DNA of 64,000 bases from Streptomyces ferrugineus (GTDB lineage Bacteria; Actinomycetota; Actinomycetes; Streptomycetales; Streptomycetaceae), in NCBI RefSeq assembly GCF_015160855.1, contig NZ_CP063373.1, forward strand, positions 6,882,001 through 6,946,000, in the 5' to 3' direction. Below the pieces are notes generated by a model. That model searched no databases. It was not told the DNA's origin and worked only from the letters and a program-made list of their open reading frames with translations. Positions 44,635-56,086 of this stretch are shown here, piece by piece. The number at the start of each line of letters is the position of its first letter. Position 1 is the stretch's first letter. The position numbers were made by a program, and so were the translations under genes.

Positions 44635-46436
44635 ATGACGGTCCTGCCTGACGACGGGCTCTCGCTGGCCGCCGAGTTCCCTGACGCAACCCATGAGCAG
44701 TGGCAACACCTGGTGGCAGGTGTGCTGCGCAAGTCGGGCAAGGACGTCTCGGGTACGGCCGCCGAGGACGCCCTGTCCACTGCCCTGGAGGACGGGCTTC
44801 GCACCCGCCCCCTGTACACCGCGCGCGACGCCGCGCCCGACTCCGGTCTGCCCGGGTTCGCCCCGTTCGTCCGCGGCTCTCGCGCCGAGGGCAACACGGT
44901 CGGCGGCTGGGACGTGCGGCAGCGGCACACGGCGCTCACGGACGGCGTGGTGCTCGCGGACCTGGAGAACGGCGGCACCTCGCTCTGGCTGGTCCTCGGC
45001 GAGGGCGGCATCCCGGTGAGGGACCTCGGCCGCGCCCTGGACGGCGTCTACCTCGACCTGGCCCCCGTCGTCCTCGACGCCGGCGGCGACGTGGAGCCCG
45101 CCGCACGCGAGCTGCTGCGGCTGTACGAGGAGCGCGGCGTCGCCAAGGAGGCGGCGCGCGGCAACCTCGGCGCCGACCCGCTCGGCCTTGCGGCCCGTAC
45201 CGGAAGGTCCTCGGAGTTCGCTCCCGCCGCCTCGCTGGCGCGGCTGTGCGCCGAGGAGTACCCGGGGCTGCGAGCGCTGACCGTGGACGCGCTGCCGTAC
45301 CACGAGGCCGGTGGCTCGGCCGCCCAGGAGCTGGGCTCCTCGCTGGCGACCGGTGTCGCCTATCTGCGCGAGCTGACCGAGGCGGGCCTGACGGTCGAAC
45401 AGGCCTGTGCGCAGCTGGAGTTCCGCTACGCCGCCACCGCCGACCAGTTCCTGACCGTCGCCAAGCTGCGGGCCGCGCGCCGGCTGTGGGCGCGGGCGAC
45501 CGAGGTGTGCGGGGCGCCGAGTGCCCAGGTGCAGCACGCCGTCACCTCGCCGGTGATGATGACGCGCCGGGACCCGTGGGTGAACATGCTGCGCACGACG
45601 GTCGCGACGCTGGCCGCCGGGGTCGGGGGCGCCGACGCGGTGACCGTGCTGCCGTTCGACCACGCGCTCGGCCTGCCGGACGCGTTCGCGCGCCGCATCG
45701 CCCGCAACACCTCGACGATCCTCATCGAGGAGTCGCACCTCGCCCGGGTGATCGACCCGGCGGGCGGCTCCTGGTACGTGGAGCGGCTGACGGACGAACT
45801 GGCCCACGCGGGCTGGGAGTTCTTCCAGCGGATCGAGCGGGCCGGCGGCCAGGCGGCCGCACTGCGCTCCGGTCAGCTCGGCCAGGACCTCGCCGACACC
45901 TGGGAGGCGCGCGCCAGCAGGCTCGCCAAGCGCCGCGAACCCGTCACCGGCGTCAGCGAGTTCCCGCACCTCGCCGAGCAGCCCGTGGAGCGCGAGCCCG
46001 CCCCCGAGGCCCCGTCCGGCGGCCTCCCCCGCGTCCGCCGCGACGAGGCGTACGAGGCCCTGCGCGCCCGCTCCGACGCCCACCTGGCCGCGACCGGCTC
46101 CCGGCCCCGGATCTTCCTGGCCGCCCTCGGCCCGGCCGCCGCCCACACCTCACGTCTCACCTTCGCCTCGAACCTCTTCCAGGCGGGCGGCATCGAGCCC
46201 GTCACCGACGGCGGCTTCGAGGAGAGCGGTGCCACCGAGGTGTGCCTGTGCTCCAGTGACGCGGTGTACGAGGAGCAGGCGGAGGCGGTGGCCGGGCAGT
46301 TGAAGGCCGCCGGCGCCTCGCATGTGTTCCTCGCCGGGCGGCCCGGGAACCATCCCGGCGTCGACTCATACGTCTTCGCGGGCTGTGACGCCGTCGCCGT
46401 GCTGTCCGCCACCCTCGACCGCTTGGGAGTGTCCTG

Positions 46437-46437
<1 letters not shown>
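44635..46437 (+). CDS. mutA: Methylmalonyl-CoA mutase small subunit MutA
   Basis: 600 residues. It has a mutase barrel (about 65-450, with [22 protein letters not shown] and [12 protein letters not shown]) and a C-terminal domain (about 475-600) resembling the B12-binding fold but lacking the DxHxxG ligand loop, as is normal for the small subunit. It forms the heterodimer with MutB that interconverts methylmalonyl-CoA and succinyl-CoA. The ATG has no strong upstream site but matches the family start. It overlaps mutB by one base. Confidence 0.94.
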
Positions 46438-48595
<2,158 letters not shown>

Positions 48596-48599
<4 letters not shown>

Positions 48600-49627
48600 T
48601 CGATCTCGACGCGTATGTGAAGGGGGTGCTCGACGGGAAGCGGGCGATCGTCGCGCGCGCCATCACCCTCGTCGAGTCCACCCGGCCGCAACACCGGGTG
48701 CTGGCACAGCGGTTGCTGAGCGAGCTGCTCCCGCACAGCGGGAGGGCGCGCCGGATCGGGGTCAGCGGGGTGCCGGGGGTCGGGAAGTCGACGTTCATCG
48801 ACGCGTTCGGCACCATGCTCACCGCGCTGGGCCACCGGGTGGCGGTGCTGGCCGTCGATCCGTCCTCCAGCCGGACGGGCGGGTCGATCCTGGGCGACAA
48901 GACGCGGATGGAGCGCCTGGCGGTCGATCCGGCGGCCTTCATCCGCCCCTCCCCCACGGCGGGCACGCTGGGCGGGGTCGCCAAGGCCACCCGGGAGTCG
49001 ATCGTGGTGATGGAGGCGGCCGGCTACGACGTGATCCTGGTGGAGACGGTCGGCGTCGGGCAGTCCGAGACCGCGGTCGCGAACATGGTCGACTCCTTCC
49101 TGCTGCTGACGCTGGCCCGTACGGGCGATCAGCTCCAGGGCATCAAGAAGGGCGTGCTGGAGCTGGCCGACGTGCTCGCCGTCAACAAGGCGGATGGCCC
49201 GCACGAGCGCGACGCCCGCGCCGCCGCCCGGGAACTGGCCGGTGCCCTGCGCCTGATGCACGGCAAGGACGCCGCCTGGACCCCGCCCGTGCTGCACTGC
49301 AGCGGGCGCGAGTCGATCGGCCTGGACACCGTCTGGGACCGCCTCGAACAGCACCGGGCCCTGCTCGACTCCACCGGCCGGCTCGCCGCCAAGCGGCGTG
49401 AGCAGCAGGTCGACTGGACCTGGACCATGGTCCGCGACGAGCTGCTGGGCCGACTGCACGCCGACCCGGCCGTACGGGTCGTCGCGCCGACGCTCGAACA
49501 GCAGGTCAGGGACGGCGAGTTGACGGCGACGCTGGCCGCCGAGCGGATCCTCGCGGCGTTCGAGGGCGAGCGCGGTCAGCACACCGACGGGTCGGAACCG
49601 CGCGGCGCCACCAGACCCGACTCATAG
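48596..49627 (+). CDS. meaB: Methylmalonyl-CoA mutase chaperone GTPase MeaB
   Basis: 343 residues. G-domain motifs: GVPGVGKST (about 62-70), [31 protein letters not shown] and NKADG. MeaB/ArgK proteins gate loading of adenosylcobalamin into the mutase and protect it from inactivation. The GTG overlaps the mutB stop. The 3' end overlaps the convergent response-regulator gene by 52 bp, so both C termini are read from the same DNA. Confidence 0.94.
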
Positions 49628-50265
49628 GCGAACACCACGAGTTGGGCCCGGTCCCGGGCGCCCAGCTTGGTCATCGCCCTGCTGATGTGGGTCTTCGCCG
49701 TGAACGGGCTGATCACCATGTGCTCGGCGATCTCCTCGTTGGTCAGGCCGCGTGCCGCCAGCGCCGTCACCTCGCGTTCGCGACGGGTCAGGCACTCCAG
49801 GCCCGGTGCCGTGGCCCGGTCCGGAGGGCGGGAGACGAACTCACCGATGAGGGTGCGGGTCACCGCCGGGGACAGCAGGGCCTCCCCGCCGGCCACCACC
49901 TCGATGGCCTGGAGCAGGTCGGCCGGTTCGGTGTCCTTCAGCAGGAAGCCGCTCGCGCCGGCCCGCAGCGCCTCGAAGACGTACTCGTCGTGGCCGTAGT
50001 TGGTGAGGATCACCACGCGGACCGCCGACAGCGCCGGGTCCGCGGCGATGTGGCGGGTGGCCTCGATGCCCGTCATCACCGGCATCTGCACGTCGATCAA
50101 CGCGATGTCGGGGACGTGGGCGCGGATCAGCTCCAGGCCCCGTTCGCCGTCGCTCGCCTCGCCGACCACCTCGATGCAGTCCTCGGCCTCCAGCAGGGCC
50201 CTGAAGCCCGCCCGCATCAGCGCCTGGTCGTCGACGAGCGCCACCCTGATCACCTGGTCCGTCAT
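49576..50265 (-). CDS. NarL/LuxR-type response regulator
   Basis: 229 residues. The receiver domain is intact ([12 protein letters not shown] acidic pair, acceptor Asp in [10 protein letters not shown] near 57, and the FLLKD lysine). A LuxR helix-turn-helix occupies about 155-215 ([25 protein letters not shown]). It is the partner of the kinase upstream (ATGA overlap). Its last 17 codons or so overlap meaB on the other strand. The target genes are unknown. Confidence 0.92.
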   Translation of the reverse strand: MTDQVIRVALVDDQALMRAGFRALLEAEDCIEVVGEASDGERGLELIRAHVPDIALIDVQMPVMTGIEATRHIAADPALSAVRVVILTNYGHDEYVFEALRAGASGFLLKDTEPADLLQAIEVVAGGEALLSPAVTRTLIGEFVSRPPDRATAPGLECLTRREREVTALAARGLTNEEIAEHMVISPFTAKTHISRAMTKLGARDRAQLVVFAYESGLVAPRGSDPSVC

Positions 50266-51365
50266 CCCGCCTCCCGCAACGGCAGCCGTGCCCGCACCGC
50301 GAATCCGCCCTCCTCACGCGGGGCCGCGTCCAGCGTGCCCCCGAGGGCCGCGACGCGCTCGCGCATGCCGGTCAGGCCGATGCCGGGCGTGGGCGGACGG
50401 GCCGCGTCGGCGGTGCCGTCGTCCTCGACGCGTATCGTCAAGTCGCCGTCGCCGTAGTCGAGTCGCACGCCCACCTTCGCCGGGCCCGCGTGCCGTGCCG
50501 CGTTGGTGAGCGCCTCCTGGACGATGCGGTACATGGCCCGGTCGACCGAGGCGGCCAGTGGCCGCTCGTCGCCCGTCACCGTCAGCTCGACCGCGAGCCC
50601 GGCCGCCCGCGCCCGCTCCACGAGCAGCGCGGGTGAGCCGGTCGGCTCGTCGGTGCGCAGCACCTCCAGCGTGGCCCGCAGCTCGCGCATGGCCTCCCCG
50701 CTGGCCTCCTGGATGGCGAGCAGCGCGGGCGGCACCTCCTCGCCGCGCTTGCGGGCGAGGTGGACGGCGACGCCCGCCTGGAGCTTGACGATCGAGATGC
50801 TGTGAGTGAGGGAGTCGTGCAGCTCCCTGGCGATACGCAGACGTTCCTCGCCCGCCCGGCGCAGCGCCGCCTCCTCGCGGGTGCGTTCGGCCTCCAGCGC
50901 GCGCTGCTCGGTCTGGCGCAGATACGCCTGCCAGTTGCGGTCGGCGAGGCCGGTCACGACCGCGCACAGGAACCATCCGGCGAGCAGCAGGGTCTCGCGT
51001 ACGACGTCCGAGGCCGCCGAGCCCGCCGTCACGTACCCGCCGAGGAAGACGGCGGCCGCCACCGCGGCCGTGCCCCGGTGCCCGGACCGCGAGGCCGTGT
51101 GCACGGCGCCGGCGACGGGGATGGCCAGGGCGCTCGCGGGTCCGGCGTGAAAGACGTCGGCGAGCAGACAGCCGGTGGTGACCGCGAGCACCACGCGCGG
51201 GGCGGTGCGGTGCGCGGCCAGGGCCAGCGAACCGGCGAGGATCAGCACCCAGTCGAGCAGCCCGGCGCGGTCGTCCGCCACGGCGGCGAGCACGGTGATG
51301 GCGCCGACCACGACCGCGACGGCCAGGTCGGCGAGCCGCTCGCGCGTGATTCGATGCCCGCTCAT
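50262..51365 (-). CDS. Membrane histidine kinase (HisKA_3 type)
   Basis: 367 residues. About five N-terminal hydrophobic helices (12-150) are followed by a coiled dimerisation helix with ELHDSLTHSISIVKLQAG, where His is the phosphoacceptor, and a HATPase domain (VEDDGTADAARPPTPGIGLTGMRERV). Members pair with NarL-type regulators as here. ATG 51365 is chosen; an in-frame GTG four codons upstream is possible. The signal is unknown and the external loops are short. Confidence 0.9.
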   Translation of the reverse strand: MSGHRITRERLADLAVAVVVGAITVLAAVADDRAGLLDWVLILAGSLALAAHRTAPRVVLAVTTGCLLADVFHAGPASALAIPVAGAVHTASRSGHRGTAAVAAAVFLGGYVTAGSAASDVVRETLLLAGWFLCAVVTGLADRNWQAYLRQTEQRALEAERTREEAALRRAGEERLRIARELHDSLTHSISIVKLQAGVAVHLARKRGEEVPPALLAIQEASGEAMRELRATLEVLRTDEPTGSPALLVERARAAGLAVELTVTGDERPLAASVDRAMYRIVQEALTNAARHAGPAKVGVRLDYGDGDLTIRVEDDGTADAARPPTPGIGLTGMRERVAALGGTLDAAPREEGGFAVRARLPLREAG

Positions 51366-51882
51366 ATACCCGCACACTAGACCGCGCCACTGACAGTGAC
51401 GTCAGCCCTGTGGACGGCTCCCGCGCTACTCCCGGCGTAGTAGTGCGGCTCACCGGCCCGCCCGGCCGCTGCGGACCCAACTGGCGTCAGCGGTAGGACG
51501 ACTGGTCCAGCCCGGCAGCCCGTGCTGCTGCCGGGGTCCACACCCTTCCGTCACACCGAACCGTTCCTGAAGGCTGAGCAGGAGCCAAGCCCGTCAGCCG
51601 CACGCCCCGAACGGTCTTGAGCGCACTGGTCCCCGGCGTACTCGACCCCGGGGCGGCGACACGCATCGCGTGCGTGGTCCGAGCCCGGGAGGCCAGTTCC
51701 CTGCGCGACCTGGCCATGTGGGTGCGGCCAGAGGCGACGGGGAGGCCCTGAACCATCACTCCGGTGGAGCAGGGGCCCCGCACGCTGGCACCGCACCCGG
51801 CGTCCCAGATCGCACGACAACGCTAACCCGAACGGCCCAACGCACTGCAAGCCCGGAGCCGATCATCACACGATCGAGCTAA
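51366..51882. other. Gene-poor stretch before a truncated gene
   Basis: About 517 bp in which no reading frame looks like a protein. The kinase promoter should lie at its left end. The right end is the abrupt 5' limit of the AhpD-like remnant, so part of this DNA may derive from the event that truncated it. No inverted terminal repeats or transposase remains were seen. Confidence 0.4.
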
Positions 51883-52491
51883 GCCAGCCTCATATGCACC
51901 CCGCGCGAGCACGCCCCCGCCTACCTCGGCACCGCGCTCACCTTCCACTTCATCAACCGGATCGCGTCGGCCCTGCTGACCGAGAACCTGCTCCCGGCGG
52001 GCGCCCAGCGCTTCCGAGCCGTACGGAGCGTCGCGGGCCGCGCGCTGGCCCGCACCGTGCGCCGCCCCGCCCGCCCCGGGCACTCCCTCGCGCTGCTCGA
52101 CGACATCGACCCCGGGGAGGCCCCCGCGTGGGCGGGCGGCACACCCGTCGGTCTCGCGTACGCGACGCTGCTCAGGGCGGCCATGCGGGGCGCGGGCCTG
52201 CTGGACGCCGACGACCACCATCTCCTGGAGGCCGCTCTCCAGGACTGGGACGGCGCGCATCCGCCGCTCGCCCTGGACGGCTTCCCGGATCGCCGGGAGC
52301 GTCCCGGGGCGCGGCTGGCGCTGCTGGCCGCCCTGGCGCCGTACCGCATCACGGACGAGGACGTGGCGGCCTGGCGCCGGCCGGAGCACACCGACCACTG
52401 TCTGGTGCACCTCATCGCATACGGCGCCTTTCTCGCCGTGGACCGCATCGAAAGCGCTATCTCCTCCCAAATCACCCAGGAGGCCCTGTAA
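51883..52491 (+). pseudogene. 5'-truncated AhpD/carboxymuconolactone decarboxylase-like gene
   Basis: The frame reads EHAPAYLGTALTFHFINRIA, then RFRAVRSVAGRALA, then LAYATLLRAAMRGAGLLD, and ends HCLVHLIAYGAFLAVDRIE. This matches the C-terminal two thirds of an actinomycete AhpD-like family. An in-frame stop (51880-51882) and the absence of ATG, GTG or TTG before the homology begins mean the N terminus, where the CxxC redox site would be, is missing. A shorter product starting at 52057 (144 residues) could still be made, but it lacks the catalytic half. Confidence 0.68.
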
Positions 52492-52651
52492 AACCCCGTA
52501 ACTCGCCCAGGTCACCGCGTAATTGGGACCCTTGCGTAATGGCGTCGGCACGGAGCGAGTTGGCACTTCCGCCCCACAGGGAGTCGTGTGACACTGGCGT
52601 CCCGTCCGCTGTGCGGACCCCCTCCGCACCGTCCCCCACGAAAAGTGCGCC

Positions 52652-53317
52652 GTGCGTTCTCTTCCCCTGCCGCTCGCCCTCACCGCGCGCCTGTCGCCCG
52701 TCGTCGTGCTCGCCGCGGCGGGCTGGGCGCTGTCGTCCGGCCCCGCCGCGACGCCGGCCGCCGAGGACCGGACGGCGACGCAGAAGACCGAGGCCGACTC
52801 GCCCTCGGCGCCCGCGACGGCGGCCGTGTCGAAGACGTACTCCGCCGCTCCCTCGCCCTGCGGCAGCCTCGCCGCGAAGTCGATCAAGGACCTCGTGCCG
52901 GGCGCCAAGCCGGCCGGCAAGGAGCTCCCGTCGACGGACTCGAAGCTGCGCCGCACCTGCTCGTGGAACGCGCTCAAGGGCTACGACTACCGCTGGCTGG
53001 ACGTGTCCTTCGAGATCACGGCGTCGGACGAGGCCGCTCAGGAGTCCTTCAAGGAGCGCGTCGCGGCCAAGAGCGGCGGCGGCGACGTCCCCGGTATCGG
53101 CGACGCGGGCTACTCCGTCGTGAACCTCACCACCGAGGACAAGCAGCAGACCCGGGAGGGCGTGGTGATGGTCCGCTCGTCCAACGCGCTGGTCTCCATC
53201 ACCTACAGCGGCAGTGACTTCGAGTCGAAGAAGGCGCCCGGCACGGACGAGATCAACAAGGGCGCGATCAAGGCGGCCAAGGAGGCGGTGGCGTCCTTGG
53301 AGGAGGGCAAGGAGTGA
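52652..53317 (+). CDS. Secreted DUF3558-like protein
   Basis: 221 residues from GTG 52652. An N-terminal signal segment (LPLALTARLSPVVVLAAAGWALSS) is followed by a Ser/Thr/Ala-rich linker. A globular domain has two cysteines (PSPCGSLAAKSIKDLVPG and RRTCSWNAL) and GDVPGIGDAGYSVV, the pattern of DUF3558-type actinomycete exported proteins. There is no lipobox Cys, so it is probably free or uncleaved. Function unknown. Confidence 0.7.
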   Translation: MRSLPLPLALTARLSPVVVLAAAGWALSSGPAATPAAEDRTATQKTEADSPSAPATAAVSKTYSAAPSPCGSLAAKSIKDLVPGAKPAGKELPSTDSKLRRTCSWNALKGYDYRWLDVSFEITASDEAAQESFKERVAAKSGGGDVPGIGDAGYSVVNLTTEDKQQTREGVVMVRSSNALVSITYSGSDFESKKAPGTDEINKGAIKAAKEAVASLEEGKE

Positions 53318-53323
53318 CCGTCC

Positions 53324-53368
53324 TCCAAGGACGCCAAGGACGCCAAGGACTCCAAGGACTCCAAGGAT
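53324..53368. repeat. Five 9-bp tandem units between convergent genes
   Basis: Units of NCCAAGGAC (N is T or G; last base varies) run five times in the 57-bp gap between the secreted-protein gene and the transporter gene. It may be a slipped-strand array; no hairpin terminator was seen here. Confidence 0.88.
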
Positions 53369-53374
53369 GGATCA

Positions 53375-54925
53375 TCAAGCCTCGGCGCGCTCCTTGCGGC
53401 CGCCCATCAGCACCACGTACAGCACCAGCGACGCGCCCAGGCCCACCGCCCAGCCGTAGTCGGCGAGCGGCTTGAGGAACGGGACGATTCCGTCCGCCGG
53501 GAAGGGGCCGGCCTTGTTGCCGTCGGCGTCGACGTTGGAGTACGAGCCGCCCACCGCGAGGACGGCGCCCACCGCGAAGGCCACCAGGGCTCGCCAGTTC
53601 CAGCCGGAGCCGTACCAGTAGCGCCCGCCCGCGGTGTAGAGGCCGGGCAGGTCCAGGTGGGTGCGGCGGATCAGCCAGTAGTCGGCGATGAGGATGCCGG
53701 CCACGGTGCCGAGAAGGCCGCCGACCGTGCCCAGCCAGGTGAAGATGTAGATGTCCGGGTTCTCGATCAGCTTCCACGGGAAGATGATCACGCCGACGAA
53801 GCAGGCGATGAGCGCGCCGGTACGGAAGCTGATGAGCTTCGGGGCCAGGTTGGACAGGTCGTACGCCGGGCTGACCAGGTTGGCGGCGATGTTCGTGGAC
53901 AGCGTGGCGAGCAGCAGGATGAAGAGCGCGAAGAGCACGCCGACCGTGCTGTCCATCCGGGCCGCGAGCTGGCTCGGGTCCCAGATCGGCTCGCCGTACA
54001 CGGCCTGCGCGCCCGAGGTGACCAGCACCGACAGCAGCGCGAACACGGCCATGGTGGTGGGCAGTCCGAGCGACTGCCCCCACACCTGGGCCTTCTGCCC
54101 GGCACCGAAGCGGGTGAAGTCGGGGATGTTGAGGGAGAGCGTCGACCAGAAGCCGATCATGCCCATCAGCGCCGGGAAGAAGACCTTCCAGAAGTCGCCG
54201 CCCCAGCCGAGCTGCGAAGGCTGGTCGAGCAGCGGCCCGAAGCCACCCGCCTTGTTCGCGATCCACACCAGCAGCGCCACCGCGCCCGCCAGCATCAGCG
54301 GCGCCGCCCAGTTCTCCAGCTTCCGCACCGCGTCCATGCCGCGCAGGATGATGACGATCTCCACGGCGAAGAAGAGCAGGAAGCACAGCCACTGCGTCCA
54401 CGGATAGCCGCCCACCTTGCCGGCGTCGCTCCACCAACTGCCCGCGCCGAACACCTTCCCGGCGAGGAAGTAGATGGACTGCCCGCCGATCCAGGTCTGG
54501 ATGCCGAACCACGCACAGGCCACCAGCCCTCGCAGCAGCGCGGGCAGATTGGCGCCGCGCACCCCGAAGGAGGCACGGGCCAGCACGGGGAACGGGATGC
54601 CGTACTTCGGTCCGGCGTGCCCGGTGAGCAGCATCGGCAGCAGCACGATGACGTTGCCGAGGGCGATGGTGAGCACGGACTGCTTCCAGTCCATGCCGAG
54701 CGCGACCAGACCGGCGGCGAGCGTCCACGACGGGACGTTGACCGCCATGCCGATCCACAGCGCGGCGAAGTTGTACGTCGTCCACCGCCGCTCGGCGAGC
54801 GGTACCGGGCGCAGGTCCTCGTTGGCGAAGGGACTGTCGGCGGGGAAGGCGTCGGGGCCGAGTTCGATCCGGCCGTCGGGGGCACTCAGGGTGCTGGGCG
54901 ACCCCGTGGGGGCTATGTCGGTCAT
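53375..54925 (-). CDS. NCS1-family nucleobase/hydantoin/allantoin permease
   Basis: 516 residues, about twelve hydrophobic helices. Landmarks are RRWTTYNFAALWIGMAVNVPSW, LTGHAGPKYGIPFPVLARASFG, GWWACAWFG-like helices (here GLVACAWFGIQTWIGGQS) and SLNIPDFTRFGAGQ. These are typical of NCS1 carriers for uracil, hydantoin or allantoin. It heads a minus-strand gene set with dihydropyrimidinase, so a pyrimidine or hydantoin substrate is inferred. ATG 54925 matches the family start, but the upstream Shine-Dalgarno match is weak. Confidence 0.88.
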   Translation of the reverse strand: MTDIAPTGSPSTLSAPDGRIELGPDAFPADSPFANEDLRPVPLAERRWTTYNFAALWIGMAVNVPSWTLAAGLVALGMDWKQSVLTIALGNVIVLLPMLLTGHAGPKYGIPFPVLARASFGVRGANLPALLRGLVACAWFGIQTWIGGQSIYFLAGKVFGAGSWWSDAGKVGGYPWTQWLCFLLFFAVEIVIILRGMDAVRKLENWAAPLMLAGAVALLVWIANKAGGFGPLLDQPSQLGWGGDFWKVFFPALMGMIGFWSTLSLNIPDFTRFGAGQKAQVWGQSLGLPTTMAVFALLSVLVTSGAQAVYGEPIWDPSQLAARMDSTVGVLFALFILLLATLSTNIAANLVSPAYDLSNLAPKLISFRTGALIACFVGVIIFPWKLIENPDIYIFTWLGTVGGLLGTVAGILIADYWLIRRTHLDLPGLYTAGGRYWYGSGWNWRALVAFAVGAVLAVGGSYSNVDADGNKAGPFPADGIVPFLKPLADYGWAVGLGASLVLYVVLMGGRKERAEA

Positions 54926-55049
54926 GAGCAGGCCAATCGATATGCGGGACGGGAAAGGCCGTGCGGGGGCCTTGGGCCCCTCCCGGGACGGCGGGAGGGG
55001 GAGCAAGGTGGGGGGTCGGGTGGAGCGGTGTGCGGAGGTGGTGTGTGCG

Positions 55050-56075
55050 TCAGGCGGCGTTGACCGCGGGGATGACCTTCTGGCCGTACGCGTCGATCAC
55101 GGCTTCCTGCGCGTCGTGCATGTCGTAGACGGCGAACTGGTCGACGCCCAGCTCGCGCAGCGCGTGCAGCTTCTCGATGTGCTTCTCGACCGGGCCGATG
55201 ACGCAGAACCGGTCGACGATCTCGTCGGGCACGAACGCCGTGTCGGGGTTGTCGGCGCGTCCGTGGTGGGAGTAGTCGTACCCCTCGCGGGCCTTGATGT
55301 AGTCCGTGAGTTCGTCGGGGACGGCGGCGGAGTGCTCGCCGTACTTGGACACCAGGTCGGCCACATGGTTGCCGACCATCCCGCCGAACCACCGGCACTG
55401 CTCGCGCGCGTGGGCGAGCGCGGCGGGCGAGTCGTCCTCGGTGACGTACGCCGGCGCGGCGACGCAGATCCTCACCTCGGAGGGGTCACGGCCGGCGGCG
55501 ACCGCCGCGTCCTTCACGGCCTTGACCATGTACTCGGTGAGATAGAGGTCGGCGAGCTGCAGGATGAACCCGTCGGCCTCCTCGCCGGTCATCTTCAGCG
55601 CCTTCGGGCCGTACGCCGCCATCCACACCGGAAGTCGGGCGCCCTCCTTGATCCACGGGAACCGCACCACGGTCCCGCCGCCGAGATCGGCCTCCCCGCC
55701 GCTGCCCAGCGCCCGGATGACCTTCATGGCCTCGCTGATGCGGGCCAGGGTGTTGGGTTTGCGGCCGGCGACGCGCATGGCCGAGTCGCCGCGGCCGATG
55801 CCGCAGACCGTGCGGTTGCCGAACATGTCGTTGAGGGTGGCGAAGGTGGAGGCGGTGACCTCCCAGGTGCGGGTGCCCGGGTTGGTCACCATCGGGCCGA
55901 CCGTCAGCTTCTGGGTGTTGGCCAGGATCTGGCTGTAGATGACGAACGGCTCCTGCCACAGCACGGCCGAGTCGAACGTCCAGCCGTACGTGAACCCGCT
56001 GCGCTCGGCGCGTTTCATCAGGCTGACGACCCGCGAGGCGGGCGGGTCGGTCTGCAGGACGAGTCCGAAGTCCAT
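55050..56075 (-). CDS. Luciferase-like (LLM) flavin/F420-dependent oxidoreductase
   Basis: 341 residues of the LLM barrel: MDFGLVLQTDPPASRVVSLM, GPMVTNPGTRTWEVTAS, CGIGRGDSAMR and LPVWMAAYGPKALKMTGEEADG. It belongs to the actinobacterial subgroup commonly found beside dihydropyrimidinase. GGAGCGGAG precedes the ATG, and hydA ends 11 bp upstream. It may reduce or oxidise a pyrimidine/hydantoin ring using F420; the reaction is not established. Confidence 0.82.
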   Translation of the reverse strand: MDFGLVLQTDPPASRVVSLMKRAERSGFTYGWTFDSAVLWQEPFVIYSQILANTQKLTVGPMVTNPGTRTWEVTASTFATLNDMFGNRTVCGIGRGDSAMRVAGRKPNTLARISEAMKVIRALGSGGEADLGGGTVVRFPWIKEGARLPVWMAAYGPKALKMTGEEADGFILQLADLYLTEYMVKAVKDAAVAAGRDPSEVRICVAAPAYVTEDDSPAALAHAREQCRWFGGMVGNHVADLVSKYGEHSAAVPDELTDYIKAREGYDYSHHGRADNPDTAFVPDEIVDRFCVIGPVEKHIEKLHALRELGVDQFAVYDMHDAQEAVIDAYGQKVIPAVNAA

Positions 56076-56086
56076 GTGCTCCGCTC

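Noticed and set aside
51487..51850. Two minus-strand frames of about 100 codons in the gap before the AhpD remnant
   Set aside because: They overlap each other in different frames, lack ribosome-binding sites and have no recognisable motif.
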